33,582 nucleotides of DNA, from contig CAAEPE010000012.1 in the NCBI GenBank assembly GCA_900757795.1, positions 1 to 33,582 on the forward strand. Reading direction: 5' to 3'. Below the pieces are notes generated by a model that worked only from the letters and a program-made list of their open reading frames with translations, was not told where the DNA came from and ran no database searches. Below are positions 1 through 6,666 of this stretch, piece by piece; position 1 is the first letter of the stretch, and each line of letters starts with the position of its first letter. Made by a program: the position numbers and the translations under genes. This DNA is from an uncultured Phascolarctobacterium sp. GTDB taxonomy: Bacteria > Bacillota > Negativicutes > Acidaminococcales > Acidaminococcaceae.

Positions 1-237
1 GTTAGCGCCTTTTGCCATTGCTTTTGCAACGATTTGAGCCATTTCATAACGGGTCATCAGTTTGTCGCCGCCAAAAGTGGTGTCGCCATAACCTTCGATT
101 ACGCCAGCAGCAGCCAATTTGGAGATGCTGTCATATGCCCAGTGGCCGGCAGGAACATCAGAGAACGGATTTGCAGCATAAGCGCTTGCAGTTACGCCAA
201 GAGCCATTGCCATTGCGAGTACTAAAGATTTTTTCAT
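1..237 (-). CDS. SLH-domain surface/outer-membrane protein, N-terminal part
   Basis: The first 79 codons are visible and the gene runs off the left edge. The product opens with a Sec signal peptide (MKKSLVLAMAMALG..., cleavage probably after AYA) and goes straight into an S-layer homology domain: NPFSDVPAGHWAYD, a GVIEGYGD turn and the MTRYEMA helix. A signal peptide followed at once by one SLH domain is the architecture of the OmpM-type porins of Negativicutes, in which the SLH domain binds modified peptidoglycan and a coiled coil plus beta-barrel follows. The barrel is outside the window, so the porin role is inference. The ATG at 237 is preceded by GGAGGAAT at good spacing. A promoter at 412-440 would give a long leader of about 165 nt, which fits an abundant envelope protein. 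Confidence 0.85.
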   Translation of the reverse strand, partial: MKKSLVLAMAMALGVTASAYAANPFSDVPAGHWAYDSISKLAAAGVIEGYGDTTFGGDKLMTRYEMAQIVAKAMAKGAN

Positions 238-411
238 TATAAATTCCTCCAATAAGAGATATAAATTTGAAAGATCTCGTTGCTCAACAAAACTTGCATA
301 AATTTTCATTAATGGCTTTCCTGTAAGAGTTGCCTTGTTTCCTCTACTTTACTTGCCCTTTAGAAAACCTTTGTAAGCTTCTGTGAGTTTTCCGTGAAAT
401 TTCATAGACTT

Positions 412-440
412 ATTTTAACATAAGTTTTTCTAATATGCAA
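412..440 (-). promoter_or_regulatory. Promoter of the SLH protein gene
   Basis: Read on the minus strand: -35 TTGCAT (435-440), 17-nt spacer, -10 TAAAAT (412-417). A 10-bp palindrome ATGTATACAT lies at 451-460, just upstream of the -35. The remaining gene-free DNA between 238 and 472 is the presumed leader, in which I see no known riboswitch. Confidence 0.6.
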
Positions 441-471
441 GTGTTATACTATGTATACATTTCACACACAA

Positions 472-504
472 AAAGGAGGTTTTATTCAAACCTCTTTTTA
501 AATC
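472..504. terminator. Bidirectional intrinsic terminator
   Basis: AAAAGGAGGTTT and AAACCTCTTTTT form a 12-bp stem with one G-T wobble around a 5-nt loop, with T-runs in both directions. On the minus strand it follows the stop of the membrane protein gene at 539. Confidence 0.75.
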
Positions 505-538
505 ACTTTGCTTTTTTTGATGAAATTACATACATTAT

Positions 539-1138
539 TTAAAGCTTTCTCTGCATACGTTCTCCCAAATCGCGGGTAATATAGAACATCATCATATAAG
601 CGCCAAATTCAGCTAGTTCCTCTGCTACTTGTCCATGAAATCCCGTAAAATTAGTTCTTTCTCCAACCCATGACATAAAAATAAATAACAGCAATAAAAC
701 AAAAGATTTAATCGGTAATTTAATAAGAGATAAAACTCTCCACAATTTTCCGTAATACAGCATAACTAAAGCTATAAGAATAAGACACCCTACTAGAGGA
801 TGCACTATCTTGCCATATAATCCCATTTCACTGTATTGCATAATACCACCGCTAGAACTTGTAAAAAGCACACGTCCCCAACTTATTTCGCGCATAAAAA
901 GCAAAAAATAGTATATTATACCACTACACCACAGTTTGGAAACTTCTCCCCCATAACTCAGCTGCTTTTTTCTGCGCATTTTAAAACAATATAAAATACC
1001 GGCTACCAACCATAGCATTTGCAAATTTTCTATAATACTATTCTCATTACCAGTCCACTCAGGCAGCCACATTTCTAATAAAAACATTACAAAAAAATAT
1101 ATCCAACCAATTTTAAACCATTTATCCATACGAAACAT
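539..1138 (-). CDS. Unrecognised polytopic membrane protein
   Basis: A protein of 199 residues with about six hydrophobic segments (near residues 8-24, 38-52, 71-82, 114-129, 144-158 and 178-189). Two polar motifs stand out: REISWGR at about 83-89, and GERTN followed by HGQVAEELAE near the last segments. An acidic E-x-S-W-G-[QR] motif between membrane helices is something I associate with uncharacterised bacterial membrane proteins, but I cannot assign a function. A TTG at 1147 extends the frame, but the G-rich Shine-Dalgarno (GGGGGTTGAG) has proper spacing only to the ATG at 1138, so I start there. The gene stands alone between a terminator and a promoter carrying a TetR-like palindrome. It is AT-rich compared with the metabolic genes nearby. 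Confidence 0.7.
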   Translation of the reverse strand: MFRMDKWFKIGWIYFFVMFLLEMWLPEWTGNENSIIENLQMLWLVAGILYCFKMRRKKQLSYGGEVSKLWCSGIIYYFLLFMREISWGRVLFTSSSGGIMQYSEMGLYGKIVHPLVGCLILIALVMLYYGKLWRVLSLIKLPIKSFVLLLLFIFMSWVGERTNFTGFHGQVAEELAEFGAYMMMFYITRDLGERMQRKL

Positions 1139-1154
1139 AACTCTCAACCCCCAT

Positions 1155-1202
1155 TGACTATCTAGTCAGTATTTATTATAACACAGTTTTCCTTTTTTTC
1201 AA
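1155..1202 (-). promoter_or_regulatory. Promoter with TetR-like operator
   Basis: Minus strand: -35 TTGAAA (1197-1202), 16-nt spacer, -10 TATAAT (1175-1180). Directly downstream, over the expected transcription start, is the inverted repeat TGACTA-TC-TAGTCA (1155-1168). This resembles operators bound by many TetR-family repressors. No tetR gene is visible next to it. Confidence 0.65.
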
Positions 1203-1308
1203 ATCATACTTACCTACTATATGCTTTGAAAAAAATTTTATTCCTGTCATTTTGTAAATTTTACAAAATTTTTATAACAATCATATATTTCTTATACATA
1301 CAAAAGCT

Positions 1309-1336
1309 TTTCCATTTTTCTCAACAGTAGTATAAT
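1309..1336 (+). promoter_or_regulatory. Promoter of the cupin gene
   Basis: -10 TATAAT at 1331-1336 with a weak -35 TTTCCA at 1309-1314 (16-nt spacer), followed by GAGGAGG at a good distance from the ATG at 1364. Confidence 0.5.
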
Positions 1337-1363
1337 ATAAGCAAAATTAGAGGAGGTTATTAT

Positions 1364-1729
1364 ATGTTATTACCTGCAATGAAAAAAGACATCTGCTCCA
1401 ATCGTTTTGGCGGTGACGGCGATGTAATTATCGAACATTATCTTGATGAAAGCATGCTGAACGATACAATAGTCATGTATGCAAAAATCACTCTAAAACC
1501 AGGCTGTAATTTAGGTTACCACGTTCACACAGGCAACAGCGAAACTATCGTTGTGCTGCAAGGAGCCGCGGATTACAATGATAACGGAACTATAAAAACT
1601 CTCCATGCAGGCGATAGAGTGCATTGTCCAAGCGGCGAAGGTCATTCTATTGGTAATTCCGCAAACGCCAAAGAGGATTTGCTTTTACAAGCTCTTGTTA
1701 TTAAAACAACTGACAACGCTCAAGCATAA
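1364..1729 (+). CDS. Small single-domain cupin protein
   Basis: A 121-residue protein that is one cupin beta-barrel. The first cupin motif is intact (GYHVHTGNSE, residues 51-60, giving His53, His55 and Glu60 as metal ligands). The second motif supplies GEGHSIGN with His94 as the fourth ligand. The mid-barrel VLQGAADYNDNG and HAGDRVHCP turns are also typical. Such stand-alone cupins bind a divalent metal and may act as isomerases, dioxygenases or ligand sensors; the sequence does not decide between these. It is monocistronic: own promoter, strong GAGGAGG ribosome site and a perfect 12-bp terminator immediately after the stop. Confidence 0.85.
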   Translation: MLLPAMKKDICSNRFGGDGDVIIEHYLDESMLNDTIVMYAKITLKPGCNLGYHVHTGNSETIVVLQGAADYNDNGTIKTLHAGDRVHCPSGEGHSIGNSANAKEDLLLQALVIKTTDNAQA

Positions 1730-1734
1730 ATAGC

Positions 1735-1770
1735 AAAAATCTACTGATTTAAAACCAGTAGATTTTTCTC
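1735..1770. terminator. Intrinsic terminator after the cupin gene
   Basis: Perfect 12-bp stem AAAAATCTACTG / CAGTAGATTTTT (1735-1746 with 1756-1767), T-tract at the 3' side. It would work on both strands. Confidence 0.85.
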
Positions 1771-1778
1771 TAGAAATA

Positions 1779-1812
1779 CAAAAACCGCTCTTCAAAAGAA
1801 GAACGGTTTTAC
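1779..1812. terminator. Intrinsic terminator of the tRNA unit
   Basis: Minus-strand stem AAAACCGTTCTTC / GAAGAGCGGTTTT with one wobble pair and a four-base loop, right after tRNA-Lys. It is convergent with the cupin terminator. Confidence 0.8.
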
Positions 1813-1819
1813 TTGCATT

Positions 1820-1895
1820 TGGTGATCCACCGGGGATTCGAACCCCGGACACCCTGATTAAAAGTCAGGTGCTCTACCGACTGAGCTAGTGAATC
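1820..1895 (-). tRNA. tRNA-Lys (anticodon TTT)
   Basis: 76-nt cloverleaf. Acceptor GATTCAC pairs with GTGGATC, the anticodon loop is CTTTTAA, the T-arm is CGGGG-TTCGAAT-CCCCG, and the 3' CCA is encoded. Last gene of a three-tRNA unit. Confidence 0.97.
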
Positions 1896-1898
1896 ACA

Positions 1899-1974
1899 TG
1901 GCTGGGGCGGCTGGACTCGAACCAACGCATGCGGGAGTCAAAGTCCCGTGCCTTACCGACTTGGCTACGCCCCA
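1899..1974 (-). tRNA. tRNA-Gln (anticodon TTG)
   Basis: 76-nt cloverleaf. Acceptor TGGGGCG / CGCCCCA, anticodon loop CTTTGAC between CGGGA and TCCCG, GCCA 3' end. Only three bases separate it from tRNA-Lys, so processing from a common transcript is expected. Confidence 0.97.
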
Positions 1975-2020
1975 ATCTGAAATAAATGGTTAACCTCAGA
2001 ACGCTTGGCATCCTTTAAGG

Positions 2021-2097
2021 TGGGGTGACTGGTGGGAGTCGAACCCACGCGTAACGGAGCCACAATCCGCCGTGTTAACCACTTCACCACAGCCACC
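2021..2097 (-). tRNA. tRNA-His (anticodon GTG)
   Basis: Acceptor GTGGCTG / CAGTCAC with the extra 5' G(-1) opposite C73 that marks tRNA-His, anticodon loop TTGTGGC, T-loop TTCGACT, encoded CCA. First gene of the unit behind the promoter at 2136-2164. Confidence 0.97.
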
Positions 2098-2135
2098 AAA
2101 TTGTTTCCAAACTCAATAGCTTGGCGACGAATAGT

Positions 2136-2164
2136 ATTATACTATATAAGTTCCTTCTCGTCAA
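2136..2164 (-). promoter_or_regulatory. Promoter of the tRNA-His-Gln-Lys unit
   Basis: Minus strand: -35 TTGACG (2159-2164), 17-nt spacer, -10 TATAAT (2136-2141), a near-consensus vegetative promoter suited to stable RNA. Confidence 0.8.
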
Positions 2165-2225
2165 TACTTTTTACAAAATAAATCTAGTTTTTTTACAAAA
2201 TTTTTAGTGAGCTTTTGGAAGCAGT

Positions 2226-2600
2226 TTATTTATACGCGATTGCTTCAATTTCCACTCTTGCTCCCTTTGGCAAAGCAGCAACCTGCACAAAGGAACGAGC
2301 CGGAGGCTCAGTTTTGAAGAATTTAGCATATACGCCGTTAATAGCTGCAAAATCGTTAATGTCCGTTGCAAAGACAGTGGTTTTCACTACATTTTGAAAA
2401 TGATAACCTGCTTCCTCCAGCACTGCTTCCATATTGTGCAAAACCTGTTCGGTTTCTGCTTCAATACTGCTTTGTACAAATTCGCCTGTTTCGCGGTTAA
2501 TGGCAATTTGTCCGGACATGTACAAAGTACCGCCAACAAGCACAGCTTGAGAATAAGGCCCTAAAGCTTCGGGAGCCTTATTGCTTGCAATAATTTTCAT
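2226..2600 (-). CDS. ridA: RidA family enamine/imine deaminase
   Basis: 124 residues, the normal length for the YjgF/YER057c/UK114 family. Hallmarks are the N-terminal PEALGPYSQAV segment, LYMSGQIAI, the NMEAVLEEAG helix and the C-terminal PARSFVQVAALPKGARVEIEAIAY block, which contains the arginine that binds the substrate carboxylate. RidA hydrolyses 2-aminoacrylate and related imines released by amino acid dehydratases. It is the last gene of an operon encoding serine dehydratase, 45 nt after sdaAA, so its likely job is to clear the enamine formed during serine breakdown. The start at 2600 has an upstream AAGGAGTGA ribosome site. No clear terminator follows it before the tRNA promoter. Confidence 0.93.
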   Translation of the reverse strand: MKIIASNKAPEALGPYSQAVLVGGTLYMSGQIAINRETGEFVQSSIEAETEQVLHNMEAVLEEAGYHFQNVVKTTVFATDINDFAAINGVYAKFFKTEPPARSFVQVAALPKGARVEIEAIAYK

Positions 2601-2645
2601 AATCCTTCACTCCTTTAAAAATTTTAAGAAAGTCATGTGACAAAT

Positions 2646-3539
2646 TTATTCGTGAGCCTTGGCAAAATACTGTTTTGCCCAAGCCAATGCCGTAGGAGTT
2701 ATCGCCATACCTCCGCCTGCGGTTTCCTTAAGGGCGCAGGGTAAACTGTCGCCTACGCTTTTCATCGCGTCAATGGCTTCATCAGCAGGAATAAAGCTGC
2801 CAATGCCGCTCAAAGCTAACTGTGCTGCCAATAGCGCCTGTAAAGCACAAGAACCGTTACGCTTAATGCAGGGAACCTCTACCAAGCCGGCTACAGGGTC
2901 GCATACCAAGCCCAAAATATTTTTAAATACAATAGACACGGCAGTACCAATTTGCTGCGGCGTTCCGCCCAGCATAGAAACAGCAGCGCCTGCCGCCATA
3001 GCCGCTGCACTGCCGCATTCCGCCTGACAACCGCCAGTTGCTCCCGCTAAAGAAGCTCGTTCAGCAATAACTAATCCGATACTGCCTGCAACTACTAAAC
3101 CGCGAGCCAAAGTTTCGTCGCTAAGCTGGCAATGCTTTTTTAAAGAAAAGAAGACACCCGGCAACACACCGCTGGCTCCTGCCGTAGGTGCAGCAACTAT
3201 TCTGCCCATAGCCGCGTTACACTCGCCAACAGCCATAGCATAAATAACGGCATCCAAAGCCTTGTCACCTAAAAGGTTGACAAACTGCTTGCCGCCTTCA
3301 GCCTCCACCAGCTTCTTAGCATCGCCGCCCGTAAGACCGCTATGGGAACGTACACCTGTAAGTCCGGTCTGCACAGACTTTTCCATAACCTCCAGCATGG
3401 TATACATTTTCGCCAGCAAATCATTTTGACTGCATTCCAACTCCCGCGTATTATATGCCAGTAAAAAATCATCTAACGCTTGCCGCTTAGACGTCGCTTC
3501 TTCAATCCAGCTATTTAATGAAAGCATTTCTTTTTTCAT
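2646..3539 (-). CDS. sdaAA: L-serine dehydratase, iron-sulfur-dependent, alpha subunit
   Basis: 297 residues, matching the catalytic alpha subunit of two-subunit Fe-S serine dehydratases, which convert L-serine to pyruvate and ammonia. SHSGLTGGDAKK (65-76), GECNAAMGRIVAAPTAGASGVLPG (near 106-127), GGCQAECGS and CDPVAGLVEVPC are the family's conserved blocks. Cys171, Cys175, Cys213 and Cys224 are the candidate cluster ligands; which three or four are used is not shown by sequence alone. The [4Fe-4S] cluster is oxygen-labile, in keeping with an anaerobe. The gene begins 15 nt after sdaAB and precedes ridA. Confidence 0.95.
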   Translation of the reverse strand: MKKEMLSLNSWIEEATSKRQALDDFLLAYNTRELECSQNDLLAKMYTMLEVMEKSVQTGLTGVRSHSGLTGGDAKKLVEAEGGKQFVNLLGDKALDAVIYAMAVGECNAAMGRIVAAPTAGASGVLPGVFFSLKKHCQLSDETLARGLVVAGSIGLVIAERASLAGATGGCQAECGSAAAMAAGAAVSMLGGTPQQIGTAVSIVFKNILGLVCDPVAGLVEVPCIKRNGSCALQALLAAQLALSGIGSFIPADEAIDAMKSVGDSLPCALKETAGGGMAITPTALAWAKQYFAKAHE

Positions 3540-3554
3540 GACTTTTTACTCTCC

Positions 3555-4220
3555 TTATAAAACACTGGCGATAAAGCGTACAGCATGAATTTGCTGCAAA
3601 GCGCCTATCAAATTGAGAATTTCCTGCGGCACCGCCTGGTCACACTCAATGACCATAGAAGCCAAGCCGCCTTTATCACTGCGGAACAAACGCATGGTAG
3701 CAATGTTTACGCCTGCATTCGCCAAGGTACTGGTAACTAAAGCAATAACACCGCGAGTATCATTATGCACCGTTAAAATTGCAGGCAGCCTGCCAGTTAA
3801 TTCCACAGGAAATCCGTCTATCTCCGTTACCTTGACCTGACCGCCGCCTACAGAAGAGCCAACTATCTCGCAAAAGCTGCCGTCAGCGCTGGTCAGCTTA
3901 AAAAGCACTGTATTAGGATGCGCCATATTACCTAAATCTATTTTATGATAGGAATATGCTAAACCGCTTTTCTTAGCATATTCTGCGGCACTGGGAATAC
4001 GTTCGTCGTCAGGCATCCAACCCATTAGCCCAGCTAACAAAGCCATATCCGTACCATGTCCCTGATAGGTTTCAGCAAAGGAGCCATGCAGATGAATTTC
4101 TGCCTTAATCGGTTTGGCGCCTAAAATACTTGCCGCCAAAAGTCCAAGACGTACTGCGCCCGCCGTATGGGAGCTGGAAGGGCCAATCATAACAGGACCA
4201 ATAATATCAATAAGATTCAT
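3555..4220 (-). CDS. sdaAB: L-serine dehydratase, iron-sulfur-dependent, beta subunit
   Basis: 221 residues. The N-terminal half carries IGPSSSHTAGAVRLG (about residues 11-26), the SDH beta signature that helps build the active site. The C-terminal part (from about residue 145, VHNDTRGVIALVTSTLANAGVNIATMRL) is an ACT domain, a small-molecule sensor that in this family is linked to serine binding. Together with sdaAA it forms the dehydratase. It lies 12 nt downstream of the HutP-like gene and 15 nt upstream of sdaAA, so co-translation is likely. Confidence 0.95.
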   Translation of the reverse strand: MNLIDIIGPVMIGPSSSHTAGAVRLGLLAASILGAKPIKAEIHLHGSFAETYQGHGTDMALLAGLMGWMPDDERIPSAAEYAKKSGLAYSYHKIDLGNMAHPNTVLFKLTSADGSFCEIVGSSVGGGQVKVTEIDGFPVELTGRLPAILTVHNDTRGVIALVTSTLANAGVNIATMRLFRSDKGGLASMVIECDQAVPQEILNLIGALQQIHAVRFIASVL

Positions 4221-4232
4221 GCTACGCCTCCC

Positions 4233-4688
4233 TTATTCGTCACTGGCTAAGCTGCGATGAGCTAAGCCCACACACATTTCATTAAGATTTAAAACGCCAA
4301 CACCCATATAAATAGCAACACAGAGATGCTCGCCACAGCGAGCCAAGCCAATTTTACCGCCTACATTAAAGCCAACGGCTTTATTTTTCACTTGCTCTAA
4401 AGCTTCATGAGCAGCACCTGCCACAGCACCTGCGCCTACATGGGTCTCGGTAACCAAGCCCTGACGCTGCGCCGCTACCACTGCCCGCTCAATAATTTTC
4501 ACAATGGAAATTATAAATTCCCCACCAAAATCTACTGCCGTAGCACGAATTCCCTGTTCTGCCAAGGATTCCTTAACGTGCATTTCCTCGCTGCGGTTAG
4601 CAGTAATAGCAATGCGCAAGGCAGCGCGGCCAATTTCTATGCTGCTTAAAGATGCTTTTGCAAAAGAATTTTTGCCATTTTCAAACAT
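4233..4688 (-). CDS. HutP-family RNA-binding regulator
   Basis: 151 residues, the size of Bacillus HutP, the Mg2+- and histidine-dependent antiterminator of the hut operon. Recognised features are the N-terminal IGRAALRIAITANRSEE helix, VDFGGEFI, IIERAVVAAQRQGLV, and the C-terminal core AVGFNVGGKIGLARCGEH ... MGVGVLNLNEMCVGLAHRSL. Histidines in the ETHVGAGAVAGAAHEAL stretch may include metal ligands; I could not align them exactly with the Bacillus ones. The gene sits 4 nt after the symporter and 12 nt before sdaAB. There are no hut genes here, so the ligand is probably serine or a product of it rather than histidine (inference). It would act as a homo-oligomer on leader RNA of its own operon. 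Confidence 0.75.
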   Translation of the reverse strand: MFENGKNSFAKASLSSIEIGRAALRIAITANRSEEMHVKESLAEQGIRATAVDFGGEFIISIVKIIERAVVAAQRQGLVTETHVGAGAVAGAAHEALEQVKNKAVGFNVGGKIGLARCGEHLCVAIYMGVGVLNLNEMCVGLAHRSLASDE

Positions 4689-4692
4689 AACA

Positions 4693-6126
4693 TCAATCCT
4701 CTTTTACCATTTCTACCTCTTTAATTTTAGTTTTGTCAAATACAGCAACCAATAAAAAGGTAATAATGCAGATAACCCATTCAAAATATACTACCTCTTG
4801 AAAAATCGGTTTGATAGCGCCAAGAACATTGCCGGGCATATACCAAAGTACAATGCCGACAATGCCAACCAATGTAGTCCAGAAAGCGCTGCTGCGACGG
4901 CATACACCGGGAGCAAATACGGTAAAGAAGAAAATACAGGTTAAGGCAGTAGTCATAGATAGACCGGCAATCATAGTCTTTAAAATACCTGCTGCATTAA
5001 ATGCAAACCACAAAGTTACCAAGCCGATAACAAAAATAATCATGCGGTTGATTTTTACAAATTTTTCGTCGCTTACCGTAGGATTAAAGAAGCGTTTGTA
5101 AATATCTTGAGAAAACAATGTACCTGCGCCCAGCAAAATAGTGCAGGCAGTGGAAACATCTGCTGCCCACAAAGCTGCCAAGGTTGCACCGGAAGCAATA
5201 GGATTTAAGCTCATAACAACCTTAGGCATGGCCATTGCCGCCTTTTCCACAGGAATATCCGGGAACATTACTTTAGCAACTAAGCCTAAAACAGCGCACA
5301 AAAAGCCAATCGGGAAAATCAGCAGTCCGCCTAAAATAAAACCGTTGCGAGCAGTTTTTTCGTTGCTGGCACCACAGGCAATCTGTACCGGACCTTGAGC
5401 AGTAATAGCTTGGGTAATCATAACCACAAACCAGCTGACAATAACTACAATAGGAATACCGCCTAAAGGATTCATCATCATAGCTGCGTTAGGCAGATTA
5501 GCTTTCAAAGCCTCAATACCGCCAACATGCATCACAGCTTCTACGCAGGAATAAATAATACCTAAATAAATTAAGGTAACACTGACGATATTTGCCAAAC
5601 CGCTGGACCACAAGCCGCCAATTAAAGTAATGCCTATAAACACCACTGCACTCATTAGCATACCGCCCTTAAAAGAAAAAATATTAGGCAACAAAGAGGA
5701 CAAAATTGCGCCTCCTGCCAAATACTGCAATGCAGTGATAACGCACATAATGATAATCAAACCAATGGCGCTGATAACGCGGCCTTTAGTATCATAATAT
5801 TTTTCAAAAAATTCCGGAATAGTAGAAACTTTTAACGCACGCAGCTTACCTGCTGCCACAAGTCCCATTACAATAGCACCTGCCGACCAAGCCGCATTAT
5901 ACCAACCTGCCGCCATGCCGATAGAAAAAGCTCGTTCGGCAACGCCAACGGTAGAAGCAGCGCCAACAGCCAAGCCGGTAATATTAACAGCAATTAAAGC
6001 GCTGCCAAGCTTACGTCCGGCAAACAAATATTCTGTAGAACCTTTATCTGCACGATGCTTAACCCAAAAGCTGATGCCAAAAAGCATCACAATGTAAAGA
6101 ATGACGATAACTAACTGAATAGACAT
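4693..6126 (-). CDS. Sodium:solute symporter (SSS family), probable serine importer
   Basis: 477 residues with 12-13 hydrophobic segments and the SSS family layout: TM1 follows the initiator Met directly, then EYLFAGRKLG, GLAVGAASTVGVAERAF, the STIPEFFEKYYDTKGRV loop and the AADVSTACTILLGAGTLFSQDIYKRFF segment, whose Ser/Thr-rich helix contributes to the Na2 site in this superfamily. The frame stays open to 6201, but those extra residues are not membrane-like; I start at the ATG at 6126, where TM1 begins. Substrate cannot be read from sequence. Being first in an operon with serine dehydratase makes serine the best guess. A lone extended -10 promoter lies at 6218-6226. Confidence 0.85.
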   Translation of the reverse strand: MSIQLVIVILYIVMLFGISFWVKHRADKGSTEYLFAGRKLGSALIAVNITGLAVGAASTVGVAERAFSIGMAAGWYNAAWSAGAIVMGLVAAGKLRALKVSTIPEFFEKYYDTKGRVISAIGLIIIMCVITALQYLAGGAILSSLLPNIFSFKGGMLMSAVVFIGITLIGGLWSSGLANIVSVTLIYLGIIYSCVEAVMHVGGIEALKANLPNAAMMMNPLGGIPIVVIVSWFVVMITQAITAQGPVQIACGASNEKTARNGFILGGLLIFPIGFLCAVLGLVAKVMFPDIPVEKAAMAMPKVVMSLNPIASGATLAALWAADVSTACTILLGAGTLFSQDIYKRFFNPTVSDEKFVKINRMIIFVIGLVTLWFAFNAAGILKTMIAGLSMTTALTCIFFFTVFAPGVCRRSSAFWTTLVGIVGIVLWYMPGNVLGAIKPIFQEVVYFEWVICIITFLLVAVFDKTKIKEVEMVKED

Positions 6127-6217
6127 AAAATAATACACTACCTTTCTTCCATGCTGCAACGCAAAAATATTTGTGAGTTTAACCATACTACAACACTGCA
6201 TAGTAATAATATATTTT

Positions 6218-6226
6218 ATTATACCA
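6218..6226 (-). promoter_or_regulatory. Extended -10 promoter of the serine operon
   Basis: Minus strand TGG-TATAAT (TGn extended -10; hexamer at 6218-6223). The -35 is poor. The transcript leader to 6126 is about 85 nt. It holds three NAG triplets at 8-nt period (minus strand CAG, AAG, TAG at 6154-6156, 6146-6148 and 6138-6140) over the ribosome-binding region. Confidence 0.5.
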
Positions 6227-6311
6227 ACTATATCTTATAATTAAAAGCCTTTGCTGAGAAAAAGCTAATATAAAAACTGTCCATAAAATTTTTGTATAAA
6301 ATTTTGCGTTA

Positions 6312-6340
6312 TTGACCGCTGAGAAAAAGGATTTTATTTT
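6312..6340 (+). promoter_or_regulatory. Promoter of the TSCPD-corA unit
   Basis: -35 TTGACC (6312-6317), 17-nt spacer, -10 TATTTT (6335-6340). The spacer contains GCTGAGAAAAAG (6318-6329), a perfect second copy of the 12-mer at 6253-6264. Confidence 0.6.
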
Positions 6341-6387
6341 TTTGTGTCGAAATGTTTAATGTATGTTATATGCGTGGAGGTTTTATG

Positions 6388-6627
6388 ATGTTTGAATATA
6401 CACCCCAAGGAGTTTGTTCCCGTAAAATAAATTTTGATATTGTCGACGGTAAGCTGCACAATGTGCGTTTCACAGGCGGCTGTCCCGGCAATTTAATTGC
6501 CATTGGCAAGCTGGTTGAAGGTATGGACGCACGCCATGTTGCAGAAATGCTGGCCGGCAATCCATGCGGCGTGCGCGGTACAAGCTGTGCAGACCAGCTT
6601 TCCAAAGCAATTTTATCTTTTTTATAA
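6388..6627 (+). CDS. Small TSCPD-domain protein
   Basis: 79 residues. The body is a TSCPD domain: FEYTPQGVCSRKINFDIVDGKLHNVRFTGGCPGNL ... MLAGNPCGVRGTSCADQLSKAI. The domain is named after a motif near the C-terminus, here TSCADQL, and also occurs at the end of some class II ribonucleotide reductases. The short free-standing version is widespread in anaerobic Firmicutes and has no established function. Cys residues at the CSR, GGCPG, NPCG and TSCAD positions could bind a metal or be redox-active (inference). Two adjacent ATGs (6385, 6388) follow GGAGG; the second has the better 7-nt spacing. corA starts 39 nt downstream. Confidence 0.85.
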   Translation: MFEYTPQGVCSRKINFDIVDGKLHNVRFTGGCPGNLIAIGKLVEGMDARHVAEMLAGNPCGVRGTSCADQLSKAILSFL

Positions 6628-6666
6628 ACAAAGTTTAGACAACCAAAAGGAAGGAGGGACTACACT

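Noticed and set aside
6127..6201. N-terminal extension of the symporter (start at 6201)
   Set aside because: The extra residues are not membrane-like, the extension includes the likely leader, and the family begins with TM1 right after the initiator Met at 6126.
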